Assembly: GCA_013407085.1 (NCBI GenBank) | Contig: JACCGJ010008366.1 | Span: forward strand, 248,001 to 312,000 | Reading direction: 5' to 3' | Length of the DNA: 64,000 bases | Source: Atriophallophorus winterbourni | Taxonomy: Eukaryota; Platyhelminthes; Trematoda; Plagiorchiida; Microphallidae | Shown here: positions 1 to 11,818 of the stretch, piece by piece | Numbering within the stretch: the first letter of the stretch is position 1 | Layout: every line of letters starts with the position of its first letter | Notes under the pieces: model-generated | What the model was told of the DNA's origin: nothing | Database searches by the model: none | What the model saw: only the letters and a program-made list of their open reading frames with translations | Position numbers and translations under genes: made by a program

Positions 1-220
1 AATTATTTTGGGGAGAGAATTACGTCGACAGTCATGGAACGCATTCACCAATGGGCAAGCGTGGTGCCATTTGGACTTCCCCACATAGCCCGTGTGGAGT
101 TCAAAATCCAAGAATATAGGATCCCAGCAAACGCGATCATCATTTTCAACTTACAAAATGTTAATTGGTTGGCTTTAACTGATTCCACAGGGTCAATATT
201 AGGCCTCCCGTTTTCTATTG
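1..220 (+). CDS. Cytochrome P450, penultimate exon (partial, possibly damaged)
   Basis: The frame starting at base 1 reads a P450 K-helix-to-heme segment: SVVPFGLPH, then EYRIPANAIIIFNLQNVNW, and finally LPFSIG at the exon end. Cytochrome P450s are heme mono-oxygenases, usually anchored in the ER membrane. The exon ends after the first base of a Gly codon at a GTAAGT donor (221). Joined to 8,980 it gives PFSIG-SRSCPGE, an exact FxxGxRxCxG heme signature, so the splice call is strong. Two oddities. The K-helix E-x-x-R motif is not visible; the sequence reads ERIHQW. The E-to-heme-Cys spacing is about 65 residues instead of the usual ~78, because the segment that should hold the PERF motif is missing after NVNW. 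The exon start lies at or before the window edge. It is either a divergent functional gene or a copy with an internal deletion. Confidence 0.8.
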
Positions 221-258
221 GTAAGTTACCAGTACCTTTTAGTTATTGGGGTGTTTAA

Positions 259-1089
259 AACAACGTCGCAATGTTTCTATTTTTGCGTGCGAGAATCATT
301 GAAACAGTAATGTATGGGGAATAGAATGATTGATTGCATTTGAATGGTTTCATTGAAAATATTTAGGATAAACATCAATATAGACTATTACACATTTCGC
401 TTGCATTGTTTATTTTGAATAGGTATTCGAAGAAAAAATATCGGGCAATAACATACAGATGTTGTTTCCACAAGTGCATTTGCTTTAGGTGACCTCAATT
501 GGTTTAGTTAGAGCATAAATGAACATAGCAAGGGCATTATAAGCTCATGAGCCTTAGAGTCTCAAATGACTAAACATTGCGATTCATGAAGAAATATCTC
601 TTCCGATGGGCTCAAAATTAATATGTAATATTTTTACAATCAGTGTCAGTTGCACGCTAACGGCGTGTTTTTTGTTCAGCAATGGAGAACAGTATCTGCT
701 AATCACCAACGTAGAGATAACGTTTCACATTATGCTTCCAGAGTTAGCGGTTAAGAATAAGTTCTAAGCAACTCGTGGGTCAATTTCAATTGATTCTATT
801 TCTCTTCAGCAAAATTCTTTGTAAAGCACCGTCGAACGTTCTCAACCATAAAACTGGAATCAGAAATTCACGTCCCAATTTTGTGAAATGGTTTTAATCT
901 CATAAAACTAATGCAGAGCGCAGGCAGTGAAACTAACAAATCATTATTAGTGAAAAAGATAAGCTCAGACACTGCAAAAAATTACCTGGTAATCCATTGT
1001 TAGATGGCAATCATGCTCACAAACTTTATCTACTTGTAAAATTACGGAAAGCTTTCACGCATGAGTTGGCAAAACTAGCAAAATATTTC
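259..1089. other. P450 intron, no recognisable feature
   Basis: AT-rich intronic sequence between the P450 donor and the start of the RTE copy. I see no coding segment, RNA gene or repeat that I can support. Confidence 0.5.
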
Positions 1090-4000
1090 AACTGCTCCAA
1101 GGACGGTCCCAAGACCGGCTGCAACAGGAGGAGGGTTTAGCGTGGAGTTAGCAACCCCACATTGTGAAACATCTTCTAGCAACAAGAACGCCAACAAGAA
1201 TACTAACAGACAACACAGACCTTATAGTAGGTGGACACCGAGCTGAAAGTTATATGACATCGGAAGTAAAAACCTAGAGTCATCTGGAAGCCGGCAATCC
1301 GATGACCATCTTCTTCAACAGGAGCACTACTACCATTGTGACATGTTACGTCCGGACCATGTATGATCCTAAAAGGACAAAGAAAGTGGTCGCAGAGATG
1401 TGGCAGTATAACTTAATTGTCTTAGGAATAAGCGAGTCAAGTTGAATTGGTTCCGGGTAAAAGCGACTGACTTCGGGTGAATTACTGTTGCACTCGGGCC
1501 ACGGGCAGAATGGAGCCGCTCATACCCAGGCAGTAAACCCTTTGCTTTCCAAGTCGGCTAAGAAAGCGCCCATTAAGTGGTAGGCGCACGAACCACGGAT
1601 TATGAAAGCCTCCTTCTATACAAAACGAAGAGGATCAACATGGACATAATCCGCCGCTACGCCCCGGCGACCAACAGTGGAGAGTAGGAGAAGGAAGACT
1701 TTTAAAACATACTCTCAACCATCATACAGGACGGTTAAAAGTGAGACATGTTCAATGTAATGTGTGACTTTAACGCTAAGATTGGCAGTGACAACGGTTT
1801 GTATGAGGAGATCATGGAGCAGCAAGGGCTGGGCGAGATGAATGACCACAGAGAGAGATTAGCTATCAGGTCATCGAAAGAAGAGTTTTTCACCACATAG
1901 GGATACATGAGGCGAATTGTGTGTCACCAGACCTGTCGAAATAGAAGCAGATCGACCACGTATGCATCAAAAAGATGTTTCTGCGCACTCTGCAAGATCT
2001 ATGAGACAAAAGAGGACCTGTCGATGCTTCCGACCATCGTTTACCTAACATTAATTTGAAGCTGAATTCGGATATAAATTGATAAAGGAGTCAAGCAAAC
2101 GACTGTGCTACAACACCGATTTTCTGAATGACATTAGGAAGGAAGAAGAATTCATGATCAACTTCATCAACAGGTTCCACATCCTGGAAGGGCTGCTTAA
2201 AGAAGAGACGGTAGAACAGAAATGGAAGAAAATGAAACAAGCAGTGAGCTCAACATATCAAGAAGTACTGGTCCGCAAAAAAATGCACGCACAAGGAATG
2301 GATCTCAGCATAGACGCTACAGAAGATAAAAAAGAACAAATAGAGCAGATGTAAAAAACAGCTAAACGAGAGCAATGAAAACAAAAGCACAATAAAAATA
2401 TACGTAGGCAAACAGATTTGTAAAGGGGAGCTTCAAAGCAGACCAGCAGAAATACGTAGCGACTCTGTCCATAGAATCAGAAGAAGCAGCGCATCAGAAG
2501 AACACCTGGACCTGTATAACGTCACCAAGAAACTATCAGAAACTTTGTTAAGCCAGAAAGGAAAGTGAGGTACGGAGATGGATAAGCGATATCAGACGGA
2601 AAATGACAGAAACAAGGTGTATTTAGCACTCTCAGGAGTAACTTAAAATACATCTTTCAAACCCACCGGAGATTCTGTCAGCAGCAAACGATCTGTCAAC
2701 CAGTAGCTGTGCACCCACGAAAGAAGATATCCAATTAAGAAATTGAAGAACAGCAAGTCTGCTAGACCTGACAGCGTCCGGGGAGAAACGCTTAAGGCGG
2801 ACGTTAATTACCGTAATAGGTTTCTCCACCCACTCTTCTACAAGATTTGGAAAGAAGAATAAGTACCACCTGAATGGAAAGAAGGCTACCTAATCTAAGT
2901 CCGCAAGAATGGCGAACTTATTTCCTACTTTAATTTCATTGAGTTTATATTGCTCTTCACCCCAGGGAAAGTGTGATGTTGACCAACAACCCAACTTTTG
3001 AAAATAGAGATCTTGCAAAATCCAGATTGCAATCCTGCGCATAATTCTACAACAATCCCCACAGTTTAACGCATCTCCTTACGTCAAGTTCATCGACTAT
3101 GAAAAGGCGTTTAATAGCGTTGACAGACTGAACCTCTGGTGGCTATTTACACAGTATGGGTTACAAGAAAATATCACCAGCATCATTCGGAACACATGAA
3201 AGAAAGACTTGCAGAATAGTGCGTAGCAGATAAATCACTGACACATTCGAAGTGAGACACTGAGTGAGCAAGGCTACTTTCTCTCCCCCTTCCTGTTCCT
3301 GCTCTCCATAGACAGGGTCATAAAAATGTCGACAGAACGGCATCCAGTGTACAATTTAGAATCAGTTGGACGTCTTCGACTGCTATTCGATCAAGCTCTT
3401 TTCTCCCGCACCCAACATCAGATGCAAGAAAATATTAGCATCGTTGCGATTAACTCACTAGACCGCGCCTCAACATCAACAGAGAAAATAGCACGGCGTG
3501 CAAGTCTAACACATCCAACACGACATGCATCACATTCCAAGGCGAGGCACGGGAATAGTTGGACAGCTTCATCTATCTCGACAGCGTTCTAGATAAGCTT
3601 ACAGGAACTGATGGAGGCGTCAGAACCCGCATATGTACAGCACTATGCAGCCTTCCATCAACTGCATTATATTTGGAGATCAAGCGAGATCAGCATTACC
3701 ACGAAGATCACGCTCTTCAACATCATAGTAAAACAAATACTACTCTAGGGAACAGAGATCTGTATAAAAGTAGTCACTAACACAAAGAAAATACAGGTCT
3801 TTATAAACACCTGCCTCAGAAAGTTCGCTGGCTTGACAAGTTCAGCAATGAACAATCGTGGAAACGAACGAAGCAGCAAACAGTTGACAAAGACATCCTT
3901 CAGAGACGCTGGCGATGTATTGGCCACAACCACCGCAAACCTACATCAAACATCACCATAAAATCCCTCACCTGGAACCCCAAAGGAAAGATGAAGATAA

Positions 4001-4185
4001 TGGGACCCAGAAATACCTGGCGCCCGGAACTGGATATAGACGCAAGCAAATGAGCGAGACATAGGGACATCTGTACAGACTCGCCCAGAATTGTGATGCC
4101 TTGATAAAGCTGGTTGGCGGCCTATGTCTCAGACAGGACAAAGGTGAAAGTAGTAAGTAGTAGTAGTCAAACATTTCTAGCATCC
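1090..4185 (+). mobile_element. RTE-clade non-LTR retrotransposon, decayed
   Basis: A near full-length but heavily mutated RTE element. From about 1,330 the frames read an AP-type endonuclease start (RTMYDPKRTKKVV, then LIVLGIS). An endonuclease core follows at ~1,740-2,050 (FNAKIGSDN, QIDHVCIKK, SDHRLP). A linker stays open at 2,079-2,354 (91 aa, with VEQKWKKMKQAVSSTYQEVL). The reverse transcriptase palm is at ~3,089 (FIDYEKAFNSVDR), and the RTE C-terminus lies at 3,560-4,140. Stops and frameshifts occur throughout, so it cannot encode protein. It ends in a TAG/TAGT-rich tail at ~4,160-4,175. It lies in sense inside the P450 intron. RTE elements copy themselves by target-primed reverse transcription. 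Confidence 0.85.
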
Positions 4186-4770
4186 AAATAATTGAAATAA
4201 CTTAGGAACTGCGAATGCTCTACCAAATAAAGGTCTGACAATAGCTCGAACGATAGACTAGTTCGGAACAAAAGCTTTTGTTATGTCCGCTTTAGTGAAC
4301 GAGAAACGGTAGCTATTGTTGATGTTTAAACGGACGACAATGAACAAAACGTAAGTCTACTCAGAGAAACCATATAAATTATGTGTATCGAAATAGATGT
4401 AATTAATGCTAACTCTCATGATAGGTTTTAAGGAATCAAGTGGTCCATTATTCACTAAAATTGAAACAGCTTCCATTAAGTAACGCATGTGCCAATCTGT
4501 GACCTGATGTTTGTATTATCGGCAAACATCAATGGTCGTTTCAAAAAACACTGCCATTTGCTAAGTGGCAACTTTTTGTTAGCATGGAAACACATTATGT
4601 TGATAATCAGCAGGAACGAAACGAAACTCATTAGACAACGGCATGTATCGAGTCCTAACCTCACTGTCGTTAGACATTAAGATTGATAAGTGGATTATAT
4701 GAGTTTTGAAAACTTGTAGCTCAGGTACCGGATTGTTGTTCATAGTTGTTCTCCGAGCTGGTATGATTGA

Positions 4771-4815
4771 TTGCGGACGTTTCATCACCAAACTAGATGA
4801 CATCATCAGCGGAAC
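4771..4815 (-). ncRNA. Candidate hammerhead ribozyme at the 5' side of a Penelope-like copy
   Basis: On the - strand: core CTGATGA, one extra T, then a 6-bp stem II (GTCATC / GGTGAT with two wobbles). GAAAC follows, with a zero-loop stem III ACGT and C17, then CGCAA, which pairs in part with TTCCG upstream of the core. The predicted cut lies between 4,776 and 4,775. The minimal ACGT stem III and the extra base after the core match the Penelope hammerhead at 56,591-56,635. The orientation is opposite to the adjacent Penelope ORFs, as would fit an inverted terminal repeat. Stem I is imperfect, so this is a candidate only. Confidence 0.45.
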
Positions 4816-5206
4816 TTCTTTCGAAGTGATTGGGCGACGGGCGATATTCGAATTTATTCGCTTCTCTGCGATCGCTTCTCTGAGCTACAAGTTTTCAAAA
4901 CTATTTCAAACAATTTTGGGCGAGAGACGCTTAGACATGCAAGGCGTTGGGAGTCATTTAGTGGAAAAATCGCATCAACCCAAGAACAGCTCTTCTTCTT
5001 GCATGAATGTCGACGGAGAGGTGTATTTCCCAAATCATTACAACGAAGACCACCTATCAATACTCACCAATCACAGCAACTAGCCAACAAACAATGTCGA
5101 GAATGGTTACAATTTTTTTTATCGCGACGCGCACAGGAGGATTGACAACTACTCAAATGTCGTTCAAGTCGAACAGAATTTCTGTCGCGGTGAAATTGGT
5201 GATCAT

Positions 5207-6947
5207 ATGACGCAACAACTTGCTGTCGCAATCAACGTTACAACAAAGAACGCAAAGGTCAAAAAACGTCAAGCCCTTGACGACAAAATGAGGTTAATTA
5301 ACCCGAATCGGGGTGAAAGTCCTGGGACGAACTGGGTCAGAAATCTATCGAACCGAACATTGTCGGCAGATGAGAAACGCGTGCTTAGCCGCGGTTTGAA
5401 CTTTAACTGCAAAAATGCCTGCCACACAGAATTTATCGCCAGTCTTGAAAGTATGCTGAAAACACAATCAATTCCAGAAGAAACCCAAGAAAATATTCGC
5501 CATCGAATAATACCCGCACTCATCGCGAACAAAGAGCACCAAGTCCTGACGCGGAACGAGATTACTGCAATGAACAATTTACAAAAAGATAGAACTATTG
5601 TCATATTACCGGCAGACAAAGGACATGTCACTGCCCGGGGCACTTACATATAAACTGTGCACGGAAAGGCGAAAAAGATTGCTTTACCTTACACAGGGAT
5701 CGGAGTACTCCGTGGATTCGTCAACGAAATTTCTACAGAAGGTTAAAGATGTGACCATAGAAGACGATGAAATCATGGTTTCTTTTGACGTGACCTCACT
5801 ATTCACATCAATCGACACAACCCTTGCGTTGCAAACCGTATCACAATTGTTGGATGAACGAGGAACGGAACACGACGGAAACCGCTTGAGCAAGCAGAGC
5901 ATACTGCAACTGCTAGAATTATGTCTACAGACCAACTTCAAATTCAATGATCGCTTTTATAAACAAATGAAAGGAACTCCAATGGGATCACCTATATCTG
6001 GATTACTAGCGGAAGCCGTAATGTAAACACTGGAGCGAATCGCCTTGCCGCTAATTCAACCCAAATTCCGGAGTCGATACGTCGATGATACGTTCGTGAT
6101 TCTGAAGAAAGAAAACTTAGAGGATGCACATCGACTACTCAACTGCGTCTTCACGGGAATTCAATTTACAAAGGAAATCGAAGCGAACAACTGTCTACCA
6201 TTTCTGGACGTAAACGTGCGAAGAAAAGAGACGGGAAACCTGGAAACATGTGTTTACAGGAAAGGAACAAACACGGATTAAATCTTAAACTTCAGAAGCA
6301 AGCACCCGGTCACGCACAAGCGGAGCTGCGTACGAACGCTATTTAACCGCGCGAAAACACATTGCGGTACCGAACAACTCAAGAAAGAAGAGGAGAAATA
6401 TTTATTCAAACTATTCCAGAAAAACGGTTACCCAAGAGGGTTCATCATCCGCAACAAAGACGTAACAATTCACTCACACGAAAACCATAAAAACACGGCA
6501 AGAGCGACACTCCCGTATATACAAAATATTTCAGAAATTACGGCAAGAATATTACGCCTCCTCGGAATCAATGTCGCACACAAACCGATGTCCACACTGA
6601 GAAGTCAGCTGGTGAAAATCAAGGACACGTTTGCAAAAGAAGAAAGAAACAACGTCGTGTACAGAATTCCATGCTCTAATTGTGACAAAAACTATATCGG
6701 ACAGACTGGAAGAAGATTAGAAACAAGGATACACGAACACAAATTGGCTACTGGACGACATGATCACAAGTCGGTAATATCGGCGCACATGGATCAAGAA
6801 GGGCACGAGTTCAATTGGGATGAAACAGAGATAATCGCAAAAGACAGAACTCGACATATACGAGAGTTCCTTGAAGCATGGCATTCGACAGCACGATCAA
6901 TCAATGAACACATTCAATTGGATGCAATCTACGGATTATATGAGTAG
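5207..6947 (+). pseudogene. Penelope-like element, RT plus GIY-YIG endonuclease, broken
   Basis: Penelope-like elements encode one protein with a telomerase-related RT and, in this class, a C-terminal GIY-YIG endonuclease. Here 5,207-5,653 gives the N-terminal part (ending ILPADKG). A deletion and frameshift near 5,600-5,645 remove the segment before RT motif A. In the next frame lie VSFDVTSLFTSID (motif A), GTPMGSPISGLLAE (motif B) and YVDD at 6,078-6,089. In-frame stops occur at 6,024 and 6,279. The frame ends with the endonuclease at 6,588-6,947: YRIPCSNCDKNYIGQTGRRLE, then EH. The whole lies in sense in the P450 intron. The 5' limit is uncertain; it may begin near the hammerhead at 4,776. 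Confidence 0.88.
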
Positions 6948-6961
6948 CTGACAACTAGTCC

Positions 6962-7560
6962 CGTTCAAACTCTCGTGTTTAAGGTAACCGCTAGGTGGCC
7001 ACCAAGACAAAGACGATAGCGAATAATGCGTGCATACCTAATGCTTCCTTTTATGGCAGTTCGTATGTTGGTCATTTTGAAGATGGGCAAATTAATGAAT
7101 GTTTAATTGCTTTCTACGTCTAGTCTACGGAGGGTTTTTACCCTAGTACGACAGCGCACTTACACCGGCTAGATCGTATGTCAATAATGGAAAAATATTC
7201 GTAAAACTTAAGATCTACTCGATGATATGTGGATTTAGGAACTCTAAAATTAGCAGACGCAATCGCGATAAACTTAGGTTTGAATTACAGACGTGAAAGC
7301 TCGTGAGGTGAAGTTGCTCTTGAGTGTTCAGTCTGGTGGCATTGTGTAAACGTCCGCTATAAGCAAATACTGCACTCTGCCACTGAATATGGATTATGGT
7401 GGTAACCTTCAAACAAATCATTTACTTCTAATGTGGCTTTTAGCTGCGAGCGCGACGGTGAAGTATTTTTCTCCGGAAGGTGACTGTTCAGTGATTCGAA
7501 ACATTGTGGGGAATCTCGTTAATTGCTTGTGATGGATGACATCGACCGAAGATAAGCGGA
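6962..7560 (+). mobile_element. LINE-X 3' fragment (copy 1)
   Basis: Highly decayed sequence that aligns by eye, in order, with the 3' half of the LINE at 31,045-31,740. It shares the start after NSRVWGNR, the block near 7,190-7,230 (gives KDLL in the better copy), 'gtggcattgtgtaaacg' at ~7,340, and the 3' end 'gacatcgaccgaag' at ~7,540. No open frame survives. It abuts the Penelope copy. Confidence 0.65.
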
Positions 7561-8979
7561 AATCAAGTATTTACTTTAAGCGTGTGCAATAGATTCTATA
7601 CAATTGCTGATCAAAGGTTTGTTCATACTACAAGGTAAACATATAAAAAGTTTTGTGGCAGACCCTTCCAGTTAAAATTAATTCTGCGTGGTCATTTGAA
7701 ACGCTGGGGATAATTAAATCGTCATGGCCATGTGATCTATAGTTATGGTTGTCATTGACCCATTGAGGCCAAAAGTAACAATTAAAACGAAGACATAACT
7801 GCTAGCGAAACAGGAGTCAATTCAACATTTTGATTATAGATTCATTCTTTATTTTAAATATAAAAATATCGGTACAATGCTGAAGTTCGGATGAGTTTGG
7901 CAACTGAAGTTTAAGTTTATGACTGCGTTTCGAGAGGCTGATAAAATTTTTAAATGGTGGTGGGACGCGGTATGCATTATTGGGTAGATTACCATTATGC
8001 CACGTCGAATGGGTACACCTTCAGCGTTCCTCACTCTAATTTTAGACAGTTGCAGTTCAAAGGTTTTTCAAACAGAGCGTGGACTATCTCGGTTTTGTTT
8101 CTTTTGAGTTTCTTCGTCAAAATTCTGCGTGAAAATTCTGAAATTTTGCTTAAATAATCCAAGTTATTTGTGTGCATGCTTGAAAACTGTGACCTTCTCT
8201 GGGCTATTTTAGAATTTCGCCGACCCGGTTACCAATATATATCTGAAATTGCCAAATCCAGTGACCGAATGCGAAGTGCGTATGAGAAATATAAAGGATT
8301 TCCTATTTTGCGCGATTTGGATTACATTTTATCATAAATGAACCAACGATGCAGCTTCCCAAGTCTGCTCGTAAAACTAAGCAATCCTCTACATAAATTA
8401 TTTTCATCTAGAATTTCTTGGTGTATTTTATGAGGAGTATTTTACTAATTATTTGAATCTTGTTTGGCTCGTGATTTAGGGAGGCTGCGAATTTTCACAG
8501 TTTAGACTGACTCAATATTATTCCGACGAGATAAAGTCATGTAGTATGCGATAACACGACCATTATTAACTGATTTTAGCATTGCGAAAGGATATACTCA
8601 ATTAACTATGGCTGTATTCACCGATCAACGTAAGATTTCGACACACCTCGAGAAATAGCAAAGCTAGAAGGGCCAAATACAAATACGATATAACGCTTTA
8701 GGAAATTGGCAGTTCAGCTACCTCAAAATAAACAAAAAACTAAATTTTTGAAGAGGGTTTCTCGAAAGGTTGGTTAGAATGGTGAGAATTTCGGTCAGAT
8801 AAACACTTGATAAATATTGTTTACAGAATTGGCCTACGAGAGCCAAAAGTAATTTGATATGCGAACATGGTTTAGGAAGATGATACTCATATTCATATAC
8901 CTAACAGGAATTTCGTCATTAAGATTAGTTTAGTTCAAATTATGAGAAATCCTAATGAACACAATTCATAAACGTTCAG
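7561..8979. other. P450 intron, nothing recognised
   Basis: AT-rich sequence up to the acceptor of the last P450 exon. I found no element remnant or RNA motif that I can support. Confidence 0.5.
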
Positions 8980-9182
8980 GTTCACGTTCATGTCCAGGAG
9001 AACGATTCGCTAGAAAATTGTTGCAACTCATCATTGAGCAAATTCATCGGAGATACACAATCAACAAAGTTGCAAACGATCGAGGAAAGCAGAAGACGCC
9101 AACAGGCCTTGCGAGAGGTCCAACTGATAGTTTGTTCATCTTCAACTGCAAAGATACATTGAAATATGAACGTGTTGTTTGA
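8980..9182 (+). CDS. Cytochrome P450, last exon with heme-binding loop
   Basis: The acceptor is at 8,978-8,979 (TTCAG). The first two bases complete the Gly codon begun at 220, giving PFSIG-SRSCPGERFARKLL. This matches FxxGxRxCxG, with Cys as the axial heme ligand, followed by the L-helix (FARKLLQLIIEQIHRRY). The last ~35 residues form a P450-like tail ending in KYERVV and TGA at 9,180. An AATAAA occurs about 80 bases downstream (near 9,264). The exon is intact and well conserved, in contrast to the missing motifs in the upstream exon. The gene therefore probably runs on the + strand from left of the window to here. Confidence 0.9.
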
Positions 9183-9419
9183 AACATTTAAATTACGATT
9201 TGAATTTCTTTCTGAACTGAACAATCACATACGTTTTTGAATTAAACAAATCTATATCATTGAATAAAATTCCTTTGAAAATACTCTTGAAAATAAACCA
9301 TTGAAATCAAACCATTAAGCATCTATTGAACGTTGTTAGATATGAATCGCACAGCCGTTTAAATAAAATTATAACGCCATTTTAGAGCGGTCGGATATAC
9401 GGTCATAGCTAATAAGCAG

Positions 9420-10090
9420 TATCAGTTTCAGATACAACCCCTTGACCCAGGACTTTGGTCTTGTCCACGCTGATTGTCAGCCATTAATTCTTTTCAGGCC
9501 AAAGTGAAACAATCCATTTGCGACTTATGATTCTCTCGGAAGTGAGCAATAATGGCTGGATCGTCAGCAAAGTGCAGGTCACAGATTATCACATCCCTCA
9601 CTTTGGTTTGTTCTCTCAGGCGGTTTAGGTTTTATTGCGTGTTGGTTTGAACACACCTTTGCCTCGGTGTATTTGAAAAACTTATGAACTGTATCCATTA
9701 CGATAAACTGGGGCCTTCATGCTAGTGTGGAAGGGAATAGCGAGTTTGAGTAGTCACAGTGGGTAGCCTATTAGATTAAGCATTCTAAAATTACACTCCC
9801 TGCTGACGTAGCCAATTGCCTTAGTTAGATCATTTAAATGGTGTTCGTGACACGTTTCTTGTATCGCCAGGCAAATTACAGTCCAGTAGTCATTTGAACG
9901 TCGCCCAACAGCCTGCCAGACCTGATTTCTAGTTGCTCTAAGACGTTTAAGTTTTGTTTTGTTGGCATTCATTTTAATTTCAAGAACACTGATAATGTTC
10001 GACACAGAAGCCTTTGCTTAATAACCGTCGTTCTATCTTCGTATTTTGTGAGCTAACTGGAAAAATGCTAACCCACGCGTGTATTTTAGC
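9420..10090 (-). mobile_element. LINE-X fragment (copy 2), reverse orientation
   Basis: On the - strand, 9,430-9,640 reads an RT palm segment (REQTKVRDVIICDLHFADD, then PAIIAHFRE) that matches the LINE at 30,725-30,905. The 9,754-10,005 frame reads the upstream linker typical of this family (LRATRNQVWQAVGRRSNDYW). Frameshifts and stops are present. It lies just downstream of the P450 last exon. Confidence 0.7.
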
Positions 10091-11240
10091 GGTTCGTAGT
10101 TTTTTCAGGCAGAATCTGGTCGAGTTGCTTTGCTAAGCTCCTCTTGGAATGCTTGTCTAAATCGCTCATTAAGTTTTTGATCCTCGACTTACTAGACAAT
10201 TTGGCACAATAAACCCTAGTATGGCGAAGTTTGCTATTACAATCCTGCTCTGAAAACCTCTCACGAGTTCTGTCGGACGATGGAAAATTATATCAATCTA
10301 TTAATTATTATGAATTTTATTTTTGGCATTATGTAGGTTTTCATGATTGTGGGCAAATTGCATGGCAAGAAGCTTCCGAAAATCCGTCAAAGCCTACCTG
10401 GAAGCCCAAACGCCATTGTAGATAACTTCTCAATGCATCTTATTGTTTAGGATGATTCATACCCATACTCTGTGATCTCTTTCCGAATCCTACATCTGTA
10501 AATTTTTTGCACAGATTGATATGTCTACTGAAATGGCTTAACAAATTTCAGAAAATTTCATTTATGTAAATTGGTTCGTAGCTATTGGTATCCATGGAAT
10601 TCACAAAGCATTTCAATATGAATAACTAGCTATGGCGCATGTCGCGAGTTCTCCTTATTCACGTCATCATAGGAAGCAAATCAAAAGCGGATCTGATAAA
10701 TTATAATAACTTTTCAGATGCAGTAATGACAAAGTTAAATACAAATCAGAGATCTTTTCTTTCTCATTACGTGTGACTCTTGAGGAATTTTCTTGATTGC
10801 ATATATGCAAAATGCTGTAATATTTTGAAATTAGGCTTTAATTTGTACTAAGTGGTCCTTCGTAATGTGGATACGATGTGCAGAAAATTTGTGATGAGAA
10901 AATAATCAAAAGCCGTAAAATCTTCGGCTGTCAGAATAAACATCTCTGCTTGGTCATCAGGACCACATGTGGCTATATGAGAGAGCGACAATAAGAAATT
11001 TTGAAATTAAGATCACAAATTATAAAGAAATAATTCTGCACAAAAATCCTTATTTGCATTCAATTCAATATAATACATTGACAGCCGGTTATGTGAGGTT
11101 TCACTCGTCAGGCAGAGCTAGTACGATCAGAATAAACTTGAGTTGAAACAGTGATAAATGGGAAACAATTTGCACCTGTGAATAATAGTTTGATACGTTT
11201 GGCACGAGAAACCTTTCCAATCCCATCTACCCAGACATAT
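10091..11240. other. Intergenic, nothing recognised
   Basis: No gene or repeat that I can support. A 64-codon open frame at 10,231-10,425 has no recognisable family. Confidence 0.4.
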
Positions 11241-11249
11241 TTAGATGGT

Positions 11250-11430
11250 GTTAAAATATTGTATTTTCATCACACACAATAGGGCAAATTTTGTAGTGTT
11301 TCTGTTCATCAGGAAGATATTATGGAATCACGATCTGTATTATTTAAAACAGTGGTATTCAAATTAAAATTAAAATTCAATTGAATTTGAATTTGTATTA
11401 ATTAAAACAGTGGTAGATCATGATTGCATT
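11250..11430 (-). repeat. Solo family-B hammerhead repeat unit, decayed
   Basis: The + strand block from 'ttttcatcacacacaa' through 'gttcatcagga' to 'cacgatc' and 'aaaacagtgg' follows the order of family B. On the - strand the core CTGATGA is intact but stem II and GAAAC are degraded. It lies just 3' of the large CR1 copy. A 15-base inverted repeat (11,242-11,256 and 11,516-11,530) flanks it. Confidence 0.55.
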
Positions 11431-11531
11431 ATCCCTCCATGCAGAAATAAAGCGCGAGTCGAGGAAAGTGTATGAATAAAATTCTTGCAAAAACGAATAT
11501 ATTTCAGGACCAAGGTTTTAACACCATCTAC

Positions 11532-11555
11532 ATTCAATTCAATTCAATTCAATTT
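11532..11555 (-). repeat. CR1 3'-terminal short tandem repeat
   Basis: About five ATTCA units on the + strand (TGAAT on the element strand) mark the 3' end of the CR1. A matching end, with the same preceding 'tggtctaaaaagca' block, is seen at 32,343-32,375. Confidence 0.85.
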
Positions 11556-11818
11556 TAATGGTCTAAAAAGCATATAGCTTTACAAAAAACCACAGAATAA
11601 TATGACAACAACGAATAATATAACAAGCAAAAATGGGATTAGATTGCTTACTGGGCAGTTCAAAAATCAAGTAAATATCCAAGGGCAGAAATTGTTTTCG
11701 ATTGGTGGGATAACAAATGTAGGTATATGGTGTTAAGATGTATAGTTTTCTTCAATGCACGGGTTTAGGGTCAAATAGGCATCAAGGCTTCTCTTGAAAG
11801 TTTGCTGGTTTGGTGAGT

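Noticed and set aside
5269..5643. 124-aa - strand frame
   Set aside because: Shadow of the Penelope N-terminal coding frame on the other strand.
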